From the NCBI GenBank assembly GCA_001274695.2, contig LARU01000002.1:1116001-1180000 (forward strand): a DNA stretch of 64,000 nucleotides. The letters are read 5' to 3'. How positions within the stretch are numbered: the first letter of the stretch is position 1; every line of letters begins with the position of its first letter. Shown here one piece after another: positions 24,826-33,070 of the stretch. Position numbers and translations under genes: made by a program. This DNA comes from Azoarcus sp. PA01. Its GTDB lineage: Bacteria; Pseudomonadota; Gammaproteobacteria; Burkholderiales; Rhodocyclaceae. The notes under the pieces were generated by a model. It was not told the DNA's origin. It worked only from the letters and a program-made list of their open reading frames with translations, and made no database searches.

Positions 24826-26027
24826 GCTACAAGGCCGAAATTCCGTACGGCGCGTACTGGAGCACGCCGTTCGCGCGCTGGCAAGGCAGCTTCGCGAATC
24901 TCCACAGCGTGCGCTTCGCCGCGCACGTCGCGCGCGAGGAGCTGGGCCGGCGCGCGATCGACCCCGCGCTGTTCGACTACGGCGTGCTCGGCTTCTCGGT
25001 GCCGCAACAGCATGCGTTCTACGGCCTGCCGTGGCTGACCGGCCTGATCGGCGCGACCCGCGCCGGCGGCCCGACGATGATGCAGGCCTGTGCGACCGGA
25101 GTGCGCACGCTGCTCGCGGCGGCGCAGGAGATCGAGTCGGACATGGCGAGCGTCGCGCTGGCGATCAACTGCGACCGCACGTCGAACGGCCCGCACCTCT
25201 ATTACCCGAATCCGCGTGGCCCCGGCGGCACCGGCAGCGCTGAAAACTGGGTCATGGACAACTTCGGCTGCGACCCGCTCGGCGGCCATTCGATGCTCGC
25301 CACGGCCGAGAACGTCGCGGCGAAGCACAAGGTCACGACCGCGCAGCAGCACGAGCTGGTGTTGCGGCGCGAGGAGCAGTACGGCGACGCGCTGCGCGAC
25401 GATTCGGCGTTCCTCCGGCGCTTCATGACGCTGCCTTTCGCGGTGCCGAGCGCGGATTTCCGCAAGATGGCAGCGACACTCGACGGCGACGAAGGGACTT
25501 CGCGGTCGACGGCCGACGGGCTCGCGAAGCTCAGGCCGGTCGTCGATGGCGGCAGCGTGACGTTCGGTGCGCAGACGCACCCGGCCGACGGCAACGCCGC
25601 GATCGTCGTCACCACGCCCGACAAGGCGCGCGAGCTGTCGGCGAACCCGAAGATCGCCGTCCGCCTGCACGGCTTCGGCCTCGCCCGGACGGAACTTGCG
25701 TACATGCCCGAAGCGATGATCCCGGCCGCGCGCCGCGCGCTCGACCAGGCCGGCCGCAGCATCGCCGACCTCGCCGCGATCAAGACGCACAACCCGTTTG
25801 CGGTGAACGACATCGTCTTCGCCCGCGAGACCGGCGCCGACCTCGCGTTGATGAACAACTACGGCTGCTCGCTCGTGTGGGGCCATCCGCAGGCGCCGAT
25901 GGGCACGCGCGCGATCATCGAGCTGATCGAGGAGCTCGCGCTGCGCGGTGGCGGCTTCGGCCTCTTCACCGGATGTGCGGCCGGCGACACGGCGATGGCG
26001 GTGGTGATCGAAGTATGTGACGCATAG
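24822..26027 (+). CDS. Acetyl-CoA acetyltransferase-like thiolase
   Basis: The 401-residue thiolase-fold protein has nucleophile Cys90 in Q-A-C-A-T-G, a K-T-H-N-P-F-A-V-N-D segment near residue 325, G-C-S-L-V-W-G-H-P-Q-A-P near residue 347 and a final G-C-A-A-G-D-T-A-M-A. In the IAA pathway it would cleave 3-(2-aminophenyl)-3-oxopropionyl-CoA into 2-aminobenzoyl-CoA and acetyl-CoA. The last motif differs from the usual C-x-G-G-G-x-G-x-A, which may reflect the aryl substrate. The start is a GTG at 24822, matching the family N-terminus (I-P-Y-G-A-Y-W-S-T-P-F). It is the first enzyme gene of the rightward iaa operon. Confidence 0.85.
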   Translation: MSYKAEIPYGAYWSTPFARWQGSFANLHSVRFAAHVAREELGRRAIDPALFDYGVLGFSVPQQHAFYGLPWLTGLIGATRAGGPTMMQACATGVRTLLAAAQEIESDMASVALAINCDRTSNGPHLYYPNPRGPGGTGSAENWVMDNFGCDPLGGHSMLATAENVAAKHKVTTAQQHELVLRREEQYGDALRDDSAFLRRFMTLPFAVPSADFRKMAATLDGDEGTSRSTADGLAKLRPVVDGGSVTFGAQTHPADGNAAIVVTTPDKARELSANPKIAVRLHGFGLARTELAYMPEAMIPAARRALDQAGRSIADLAAIKTHNPFAVNDIVFARETGADLALMNNYGCSLVWGHPQAPMGTRAIIELIEELALRGGGFGLFTGCAAGDTAMAVVIEVCDA

Positions 26028-26068
26028 GCAACACAAGCTGCACGAGCTCCCGTGACGGGGAGCGACGA

Positions 26069-26143
26069 GAGGCGCAAAAGCGCCCGGACAGACGTACCCC
26101 GACCAGAGTGAAAACGTGTTTATAGAGGCGCAAAAAGCGCCCG
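26069..26143 (+). repeat. Two direct copies of a GGCGC-A(4-5)-GCGCC hairpin
   Basis: GAGGCGCAAAAGCGCCCG at 26069-26086 recurs with one extra A at 26125-26143, 56 bases later. Each forms a small stable hairpin with an A-loop. They sit in the 144-base gap between the thiolase and CoA-ligase genes, right before the ligase ribosome binding site. They could be RNA-processing or translation-control elements, or a small duplication. Confidence 0.55.
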
Positions 26144-26171
26144 TGACGAGACAACTGGAGGAGGAGTGGGC

Positions 26172-27704
26172 ATGGAGCTGTCCGAATGGATAGACCGCCA
26201 CGCCGGGCTCACGCCCGGCAAGACGGCAATCCGGTTCCCGGAGCGCGACCTGTCGTACGCGCAGCTGGCCGAGCTGGTCGAGCGGCTCGCGTCGGCGCTC
26301 GAGGCGTCCGGCGTCGGCCATCGCGGCTGCGTCGCATATCTCGGCTACAACAGCCCCGAGATGCTCGCGGCGCTGTTCGCCTGCGCGCGGCTCGGCGCGC
26401 TGTTCATGCCGCTGAACTGGCGCCTGGCCGGGCCGGAGCACCGGCAGTTGCTCGCGGACTGTCCGCCGTCGGTGCTGCTCGTCGAGTCGCGCTTCGTCGC
26501 GCAGATCGACGCGTTCCGCGACGCGCTCGCGGGCGTAACGCTGGTCGCGTTCGACGCGCCGCCGCAAGGCTGGATATCCTACGACGCGCTGCTCGAGCGC
26601 AGCGGTGACGCCGTGCCACGCGACCCGCAAGTCGGCCCGCAGACGCCGCTGTTGATCTGCTACACGTCGGGCACGACCGGCAAGCCGAAAGGGGCGCTGC
26701 TGTCGCAAGGGGCGCTGGCGTGGAACGCCCTGAACAGCATCGACCTGCACGAGCTGAGCGCCGACGACCGGATCCTGACAACCCTGCCGCTGTTCCACGT
26801 CGGCGGGCTCAACAACCAGACGACTCCGGCGCTCTACGCCGGCGCGACGGTCGTGCTGCATCCGAAGTTCGACCCCGACGCGACTTTCGACGCGATCGAG
26901 CGAGAACGCATCACGCTGACCGTGCTCGTGCCGGCGCAGCTCGAGATGATGATCGCCCGGCCGCGCTGGGAGCGCGCCGACCTGTCGAGCCTGCGCATGA
27001 TCACGACCGGCTCGACGATCGTCCCCGAACGGCTGATCCGCGAAGTGCATCGGCGCGGCGTGCCGCTCGTGCAGATCTACGGCTCGACCGAGACCTGTCC
27101 GATCGCCGCGTACGTCAAGGCTGAAGACGCGCAGCGCAAGGCCGGTTCGGCCGGTCGCGCGGCGCCGCACTGCAGCCTGCGCATCGTCGGCGATGACGGG
27201 CGCGACGTGAAACCCGGCGCGAGCGGCGAAATCCTCGTGCGCGGCCCGAACGTCATGAGCGCTTACTGGAACGACCCGGCGGCGACCGCCGCGGTGCTCA
27301 AGGACGGGTGGTTTCGCACCGGCGACATGGGCCACCAGGACAGCGAAGGCTACCTGTGGGTCGACGGGCGCAAGAAGGAGATGATCATCTCCGGCGGCGA
27401 GAACATCTATCCCGCGGAGATCGAGAACCTGCTCGGCGAGTCGCCCGACATCGCCGAAGTGGCGGTCGTCGGCCGGCCCGACGAGCGCTGGGGCGAAGTC
27501 GTCGTCGTCGTCGTCGTGCCGGTCGAAGGTCGCCCGCTCGACGCGGGGCACGTGCTGCAACTGCTCGAAGGCCGCATCGCCCGCTACAAGCTGCCGAAAG
27601 AGGTGGTGTTCCTCGACGAACTGCCGCGCACCGCGCTCGGCAAGGTCAGGAAGGATGACGTGCGCCGGCTGGTCGCACGGAAAACGTTCATGGAGCAGAC
27701 CTGA
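26172..27704 (+). CDS. iaaB: Indoleacetate-CoA ligase
   Basis: This 510-residue ANL-family acyl-CoA synthetase has P-loop Y-T-S-G-T-T-G-K-P-K-G near residue 165, A-box Y-G-S-T-E-T-C-P, T-G-D-M, and the C-terminal T-A-L-G-K-V-R-K lysine. Its place directly upstream of the hydantoinase, dehydrogenase and mutase genes matches iaaB of Aromatoleum aromaticum, characterised as an indoleacetate-CoA ligase; the identification rests on synteny and family. It would commit IAA to the pathway as its CoA ester. The ATG at 26172 with GGAGGAG upstream is chosen over a GTG two codons earlier. Its stop overlaps the next start (ATGA). Confidence 0.85.
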   Translation: MELSEWIDRHAGLTPGKTAIRFPERDLSYAQLAELVERLASALEASGVGHRGCVAYLGYNSPEMLAALFACARLGALFMPLNWRLAGPEHRQLLADCPPSVLLVESRFVAQIDAFRDALAGVTLVAFDAPPQGWISYDALLERSGDAVPRDPQVGPQTPLLICYTSGTTGKPKGALLSQGALAWNALNSIDLHELSADDRILTTLPLFHVGGLNNQTTPALYAGATVVLHPKFDPDATFDAIERERITLTVLVPAQLEMMIARPRWERADLSSLRMITTGSTIVPERLIREVHRRGVPLVQIYGSTETCPIAAYVKAEDAQRKAGSAGRAAPHCSLRIVGDDGRDVKPGASGEILVRGPNVMSAYWNDPAATAAVLKDGWFRTGDMGHQDSEGYLWVDGRKKEMIISGGENIYPAEIENLLGESPDIAEVAVVGRPDERWGEVVVVVVVPVEGRPLDAGHVLQLLEGRIARYKLPKEVVFLDELPRTALGKVRKDDVRRLVARKTFMEQT

Positions 27705-29830
27705 TGACACTGAAGATCGGAATCGACGTCGGGGGCACTTTCACCGATTTCGTCGTCACGCGCGACGGCGCCGAGCCAGCGATATTCAAGTCGCTGTCGA
27801 CGCCGGCCGACCCGTCGATCGCCGTCGTGAATGGCCTCACCGACATCGCCGCGAGCATGGACCCGCCGCTGTCGCTCGAAGCGTTCGCGCCGCTGATCGA
27901 CACGATCGTCCATGGCACGACGGTGACGACGAACGCGACGCTGACCGGCAACGGCGCGAAATGCGGCCTCCTGACGACCGAAGGCGTGCGCGACGCGCTC
28001 GAGATGCGCCGCGGCGTGCGCGAGGAGCAATACAACAACCGCTACACGAACGTGAAGCCGCTCGTGCCGCGTTATCTGCGCGCCGGCATTCCGGGGCGGC
28101 TCGACCGCGACGGCAGGGAAACCGCGGCGCTCGACGTCGAGGAAGTCGCGCAGGCGATCGAACTGTTCCGCCGCGAAGGCGTCGAGGCGGTGTCGATCTG
28201 CTTCATGAACTCGTTCGCGAACCCGGCGCACGAACAGGCCGCGGCCGAGCTCGTGCGCCGCGAACTGCCCGACGCGTACCTGTCGGTATCGACCGACTTG
28301 CTGCCGTCGATCCGCTTCTATGAGCGCGTCAGCACGACCGCGCTCAATTCCTACGTCGGCCCGAAGCTCAACCACTACCTCGACCAGCTCGTCGGTCGGT
28401 TGAAAGGCATCGGCTTCGACGGGCTGCTGCTGATCATGCAGTCGAACGGCGGCGTCATCTCGCCGCAGCTCGCCCGCGAGAAAGCGGCGCTGACGCTGCT
28501 GTCGGGGCCGGCCGGCGGACCCGGCGCGGGACTTTTCTACGTCCGCACGCACGGCCAGGACCGCTGCATCATCACCGACATGGGCGGCACGAGCTTCGAA
28601 GCGTCGGTCGCGGTCGGCATGCCGATGATCAAGAACGACGGCGAGATCGCGCGCCACAAGATCGCGCTGCCGATGCTCGACATCCACACCATCGGCGCCG
28701 GCGGCGGCTCGATCGGCTGGCTCGACGAAGGCGGCCTGTTGCGCATGGGGCCGCAGAGCGCCGGCGCCGATCCGGGACCGGCGTGCTACGGCAAAGGCGG
28801 AAAGCTTCCGGCAACGACCGACGCGAACGTCGTGCTCGGCTACCTCGACCCGGAGTTCTTCGCCGGCGGAAAGATGAAGCTCGACGTCGCCGCCGCGCGC
28901 GCCGCGATCGAGGAGCATATCGCGACGCCGATGGGGCTCACGGTCGAGGAAGCCGCGGCCGGCATGTACCGCGTCGCGTGCAACAACATGGCGCAGGGCG
29001 TGCGTGAAGTGACGATCAAGCGCGGCTTCGACCCGCGCGAGTTCCCGTTCATCCCGGCGGGCGGCGCCGGCCCGATCCACTCGTGCCTGATCTGCGACGA
29101 GCTCGAGATTCCGCTGCAGATCGTGCCGCGCGAGTCGTCCGTGCTGTGCGCGTTCGGCATGCTGATGAGCGAACTCAAGCACGACTTCGTGCGCACGTTC
29201 GTGTCGCGCCTCGACGCGCTCGACTGGCCGAAGCTCGGCGCGATCATCGACGACATGGCCTCCGAGGGCGCGCGCCAGCTGACCGAAGAGCGCATCCCGG
29301 ACGCGCGCCGCCGCTTCGACGTCAAGCTCGACTGCCGCTACGTCAAACAGTACCACGAAGTGTCGTTCATCGTGCCGCACCGGCTGATCCAGGCCGGCGA
29401 CGCGGCGGCGATCGCAGCGGCGTTCCACGCCGAGCACAACCGGCTGTACGGCTACTCGCTCGAGCAGGAGGCGACGCCGGTCGAAGTCATCAACGTGCGC
29501 GTGCAGGCGATCGGCGTCACCGACAAGCCGGTCGCGCGCGAGGAGGCGTGGGCGGGCGACGACGCGGCGCACGCGCTGAAAGGCCGGCGCGCCGTCTATA
29601 TCCCCGAGACGAAGACGTTCCGCGACGTGCCGGTCTATGACGGCCACCAGATGCGCCACGGCAACCGCATCATTGGGCCGGCGATGATCGAGCAGGAGAC
29701 CACCGCGATCTTCGTCAGCGCGTCGTACGACTGCGTCGTGGACGCGCTCGGCTCGTTCGCGCTGTTCCGCAAAGGCCGCGAAGACCTCGTGAAATCGTGC
29801 ATCAAGGACAAGAAGGAGGCTGTGGCATGA
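27704..29830 (+). CDS. Hydantoinase A-type subunit (ATP-dependent lactam opening)
   Basis: This 708-residue protein of the HyuA/oxoprolinase A family starts I-G-I-D-V-G-G-T-F-T-D-F-V-V, the ATP-binding element of the actin-like fold, with D-M-G-G-T-S-F near residue 285 and G-A-G-G-G-S. Relatives include ATP-dependent hydantoinases, 5-oxoprolinase and acetone or acetophenone carboxylases. In the IAA cluster the pair with the next gene is proposed to open the 2-oxoindole lactam (IaaCE in published work, quoted from memory). It overlaps both neighbours by 4 bases. Confidence 0.88.
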   Translation: MTLKIGIDVGGTFTDFVVTRDGAEPAIFKSLSTPADPSIAVVNGLTDIAASMDPPLSLEAFAPLIDTIVHGTTVTTNATLTGNGAKCGLLTTEGVRDALEMRRGVREEQYNNRYTNVKPLVPRYLRAGIPGRLDRDGRETAALDVEEVAQAIELFRREGVEAVSICFMNSFANPAHEQAAAELVRRELPDAYLSVSTDLLPSIRFYERVSTTALNSYVGPKLNHYLDQLVGRLKGIGFDGLLLIMQSNGGVISPQLAREKAALTLLSGPAGGPGAGLFYVRTHGQDRCIITDMGGTSFEASVAVGMPMIKNDGEIARHKIALPMLDIHTIGAGGGSIGWLDEGGLLRMGPQSAGADPGPACYGKGGKLPATTDANVVLGYLDPEFFAGGKMKLDVAAARAAIEEHIATPMGLTVEEAAAGMYRVACNNMAQGVREVTIKRGFDPREFPFIPAGGAGPIHSCLICDELEIPLQIVPRESSVLCAFGMLMSELKHDFVRTFVSRLDALDWPKLGAIIDDMASEGARQLTEERIPDARRRFDVKLDCRYVKQYHEVSFIVPHRLIQAGDAAAIAAAFHAEHNRLYGYSLEQEATPVEVINVRVQAIGVTDKPVAREEAWAGDDAAHALKGRRAVYIPETKTFRDVPVYDGHQMRHGNRIIGPAMIEQETTAIFVSASYDCVVDALGSFALFRKGREDLVKSCIKDKKEAVA

Positions 29831-31521
29831 GCGCCGTGACGATCGACCCGATCCTGCTGTCCGTCTATGCGCGGACGTTCCGCTCGATCACCGACGAGAT
29901 GAGCATCTCGATGGAGCAGACGACGCGCTCGCCGATCCTGTGCGAGGCGAAGGACTACGTCACCGGGCTGTACGACGGCGACGGCAACATGCTCGAACAG
30001 ACCGAGAACCTGCCGATCCTCGCGTTCTCGCTCGCACCGGTGTGCAAGTACATCAAGGAATATTTCGGCGACGAGATCTACCCCGGCGACGTGATTTTCC
30101 ACAACGACGTGTTCAGCCTCGGCAACCAGAACAACGACGTCGCGGTGTTCAAGCCGGTGTTCTTCGAAGGGCGGCTCGTCGCCTGGACTGCGGTCAAAGG
30201 CCACCAGGCCGACATCGGCGGCAACGTCGCCGGCGGCTACAACCCGAACGCGGTCGAAGTGTGGCAGGAGGCGCTGCGCATCCCGCCGGTGAAAGTCGTC
30301 GAGAAAGGGAAACTGCGCAAAGACGTGTGGAACCTGATCTTCGCCAACGTGCGCCTCGACATCGTGCAGCACGACATGAAAGCCGAAATGGGCGCGTGCA
30401 CGGTCGGCGAGCGGCGGCTGCTCGAGCTCCTCGGCAAGTACGGCGTGCCGAGCTACGACGCGCACAAGCAAGCGCTGTTCGATGCGACGCGCAAGATGAT
30501 GGAAGCCGAGATCGCGAAGATCCCGAACGGCAGCTACTCGGGCGAAGGAAAAGTGTTCTACGACGGGCGCCACGTCGGCTCCGAATTCACGATCCGCGTC
30601 GACATCGAAGTCAAGGACAAGGCGATCCGCTTCGACTATTCGCGCACCGACCCGCAGACCAACGGCTTCGTCAATGGCACGTTCACGTCGAGCGCGTCGG
30701 CGACGATCCTCACCTTGCTGCAGATGGTGAACCCGGACATCCCGCACAACGAAGGCATGGTGCAGCCGATCGAGATCGTGATCCCGGAAGGCACGATCCT
30801 GAACGCCGCGTATCCGAAAGCGACGACGTTCGGCAACCACCTGTGCCCGCCCAACGCCGACGCGATCCAGCGCGCGCTCGCGCCAGTGATGCCGGAGCGC
30901 GTCACCGCCGGCTGGAACAACTTGCTCGCCTCACTCACGACCGGCATCGATCCGAAGACGAACGAGAAATACGTCGACATCGGCTTCATGGGCCTCAAGG
31001 GCGGCTCGGGCGCGATGCTCGGCACCGACGGCTACGACCACATCGGCATGATCGATGCATCCGGCGGCGTGCTCGACCAGGACTACGAGATGTTCGAGCA
31101 GCAGACGCCGCACCGCCTGATCCGCCACGAGCTCCTGACCGATTCGGCCGGCGCCGGCGAATGGCGCGGCGGCCTCGGCGTCGAGACGATTTTCGAGATC
31201 GGCTCGGACGACACGCAGCTCGTGACGTTCGGCGACGGCGACTTCGAGCCGGCGTTCGGGCTTTTCGGCGGCGGCAACGGCGGGCTGAACTTCATCCGCC
31301 TGCACTATCCGGACGGGCAGACCGTCGTGCCGAAGAACAAGGACCTGATCACCGGCGTGCCGCGCGGCACGATCTATCATCAGGTCGCGAGCGGCGGCGG
31401 CGGCTACGGTGACCCGCAGCGGCGCAACCGCAAGCTGCTCGCCGACGAGGTCAGGAACGGCGTGATTTCGGCCGAGGCGGCGCGCGAGCTGTACGGCTAC
31501 AAAGCCGAAGGGAGTGCGTGA
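29827..31521 (+). CDS. Hydantoinase B-type subunit
   Basis: This 564-residue HyuB/oxoprolinase B-family protein has F-H-N-D-V-F near residue 97, the Q-A-D-I-G-G region near residue 131, and the C-terminal G-G-G-G-Y-G-D-P near residue 530. It is the second subunit of the ATP-dependent amidohydrolase with the preceding gene. Short overlaps on both sides (ATGA with hydA; the stop shares its last base with the next start) point to tight co-translation. Carboxylase-type relatives have a similar subunit pair, but no biotin or gamma subunit gene is present, which favours the hydrolase role. Confidence 0.88.
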   Translation: MSAVTIDPILLSVYARTFRSITDEMSISMEQTTRSPILCEAKDYVTGLYDGDGNMLEQTENLPILAFSLAPVCKYIKEYFGDEIYPGDVIFHNDVFSLGNQNNDVAVFKPVFFEGRLVAWTAVKGHQADIGGNVAGGYNPNAVEVWQEALRIPPVKVVEKGKLRKDVWNLIFANVRLDIVQHDMKAEMGACTVGERRLLELLGKYGVPSYDAHKQALFDATRKMMEAEIAKIPNGSYSGEGKVFYDGRHVGSEFTIRVDIEVKDKAIRFDYSRTDPQTNGFVNGTFTSSASATILTLLQMVNPDIPHNEGMVQPIEIVIPEGTILNAAYPKATTFGNHLCPPNADAIQRALAPVMPERVTAGWNNLLASLTTGIDPKTNEKYVDIGFMGLKGGSGAMLGTDGYDHIGMIDASGGVLDQDYEMFEQQTPHRLIRHELLTDSAGAGEWRGGLGVETIFEIGSDDTQLVTFGDGDFEPAFGLFGGGNGGLNFIRLHYPDGQTVVPKNKDLITGVPRGTIYHQVASGGGGYGDPQRRNRKLLADEVRNGVISAEAARELYGYKAEGSA

Positions 31522-32654
31522 TGGATTTCGATCTGTCACCCGAACAACGCGCGATCCAGGACACTTTCGCGCGCTTCTGCGACGAGCGCATCGCGCCGCA
31601 GGCGGCCGCGCTCGACGAGGCGCACGCGTTCCCGCGCGCGCTGTTCCGCGATCTCGGCGAGCTCGGCTTCTTCGGCATGCGCTATCCCGAGTCGGTCGGC
31701 GGCTCCGGGCTCGCGCTGTCCGAGTTCTGTCTTGCGCTGTCCGAAGTCGCACGCGGTTCGATGTCGCTCGCCGGGGCGGTCGCGATGCAGTCGCTGATGG
31801 GGACGAAGTTCCTGCAGCTCCTGGGCAACGCCGACATCGTCGAGCGCCTCTTCAAGCCGGCGCTCGCCGGCAACAGGATCGGCGCGATCTGCATGACCGA
31901 GCCGAACGCCGGCTCCGACCTTGAATCGATCGCGACGACCGCGACCAAAGTCGACGGCGGCTATCTCATCAACGGCCAGAAGACGTGGATCACGTCCGCG
32001 CCGGTCGCGGACTTCTTCACCGTGTTCGCGCGCGCCGGCGACGAGAAGAAGCTGACGATCTTCCTCGTCGAGAAAGACTTCCCGGGCCTCACCGTCGGGC
32101 GCGAAATCCACAAGATGGGCGTGTGGGCGCTGCCGACGTCCGAAGTCGCATTCAACGACTGCTTCGTGCCCGACAGCCACCGGCTGTCGAAAGAGGAAGG
32201 CGACGGCGCAGGGCATCTGAAGAAGACGCTCGCCGAGATCCGCATCATCACCGGCGCGATGGCGCTCGGCGTCGCGCGCGCCGCGCTCGACGCTGCGGTG
32301 CGCTACGCCGGCGAACGAAAACAGTTCGGCAAGCCGATCAACCGCTTCCAGGCGATCCAGCTGAAGCTCGCCGACATGGCGACCGGACTCGAAGCGGCGA
32401 CCACTCTCGTCCACCGCGCCGCGTGGCTGTGCGACATGCAGCGCCCGCACCACAAGGAAGCCGCGATGGCGAAGCTCTTCGCGACCGAGACGGCAGCGGG
32501 CATCTGCGACGACGCGGCGCGCGTGCTCGCGTCGTACGGCTACGCGATGGAATACCCGGTGCAGCGGTATCTCCGCGACGTGCGCTTCACGCTGATCGGC
32601 GGCGGTACCAGTGAAATCCTGAAACTCGTCATTGCGAAGGAAGTGAGCTCATGA
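31521..32654 (+). CDS. iaaF: Decarboxylating benzylmalonyl-CoA dehydrogenase (acyl-CoA dehydrogenase family)
   Basis: The 377-residue acyl-CoA dehydrogenase has the FAD-fold motifs C-M-T-E-P-N-A-G-S-D near residue 120, K-T-W-I-T-S-A-P and R-K-Q-F-G-K-P-I. At the position of the usual catalytic Glu (E-G-T in medium-chain enzymes) it reads I-G-G-G-T-S-E-I, and the isovaleryl-type alternative position appears to be Ile. IaaF of A. aromaticum oxidises and decarboxylates benzylmalonyl-CoA, in which loss of the carboxyl replaces proton removal, so the missing base fits. The predicted substrate here is (2-aminobenzyl)malonyl-CoA and the product 2-aminocinnamoyl-CoA. It is tightly packed between the hydantoinase and mutase genes. 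Confidence 0.88.
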   Translation: MDFDLSPEQRAIQDTFARFCDERIAPQAAALDEAHAFPRALFRDLGELGFFGMRYPESVGGSGLALSEFCLALSEVARGSMSLAGAVAMQSLMGTKFLQLLGNADIVERLFKPALAGNRIGAICMTEPNAGSDLESIATTATKVDGGYLINGQKTWITSAPVADFFTVFARAGDEKKLTIFLVEKDFPGLTVGREIHKMGVWALPTSEVAFNDCFVPDSHRLSKEEGDGAGHLKKTLAEIRIITGAMALGVARAALDAAVRYAGERKQFGKPINRFQAIQLKLADMATGLEAATTLVHRAAWLCDMQRPHHKEAAMAKLFATETAAGICDDAARVLASYGYAMEYPVQRYLRDVRFTLIGGGTSEILKLVIAKEVSS

Positions 32655-33070
32655 ACGACACAGGACAGCAACGCAGGATCAAGGTCCTGCTCGCGAAGCC
32701 CGGCCTCGACGGCCACGACCAGGGCGCGAAGATCGTCGCCCGCGCGATGATGGACGCGGGCTTCGAAGTGATTTACACGGGCCTGCGCCAGACGCCCGAA
32801 CAGGTCGGGCGGATCGCGCTCGAGGAGGACGTCGACGTCATCGCGCTCTCCAGCATGGCGGGCTCGCACCTGCCGTTCTGCCGCAAGTTGAAACCGCTGC
32901 TCGAAGCCGGCGGCCTGCAGGACAAGCTGTGGCTGATCGGCGGCAACCTGCCGGCGCAGGACCACGACGCGTTGCGCGAGCTCGGCTTCACGGGCATTTT
33001 CCCGACCGGCTCGAAGCTCGACGCGATCGTCGCTTATATCCGTGAGAATGTCCGGGAGCACGTCGCATGA
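32651..33070 (+). CDS. iaaG: B12-binding subunit of an acyl-CoA mutase
   Basis: This 139-residue cobalamin-binding domain has K-P-G-L-D-G-H-D-Q-G-A-K at about 16-27, the D-x-H-x-x-G motif whose His is the lower cobalt ligand, and the later S-x-L and G-G motifs (A-L-S-S-M-A-G, L-I-G-G-N-L). It pairs with the large subunit encoded next, as in isobutyryl-CoA and 2-hydroxyisobutyryl-CoA mutases that carry the B12 domain on a separate chain. It overlaps both neighbours (ATGA). The gene symbol follows published iaaGH; which letter applies to which subunit is from gene order. Confidence 0.85.
   Translation: MNDTGQQRRIKVLLAKPGLDGHDQGAKIVARAMMDAGFEVIYTGLRQTPEQVGRIALEEDVDVIALSSMAGSHLPFCRKLKPLLEAGGLQDKLWLIGGNLPAQDHDALRELGFTGIFPTGSKLDAIVAYIRENVREHVA

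Noticed and set aside
24024..27710. Open frame of about 1230 codons on the minus strand opposite GntR, thiolase and CoA ligase
   Set aside because: Codon-position artefact of GC-rich genes; the plus-strand products have clear catalytic motifs and ribosome binding sites.
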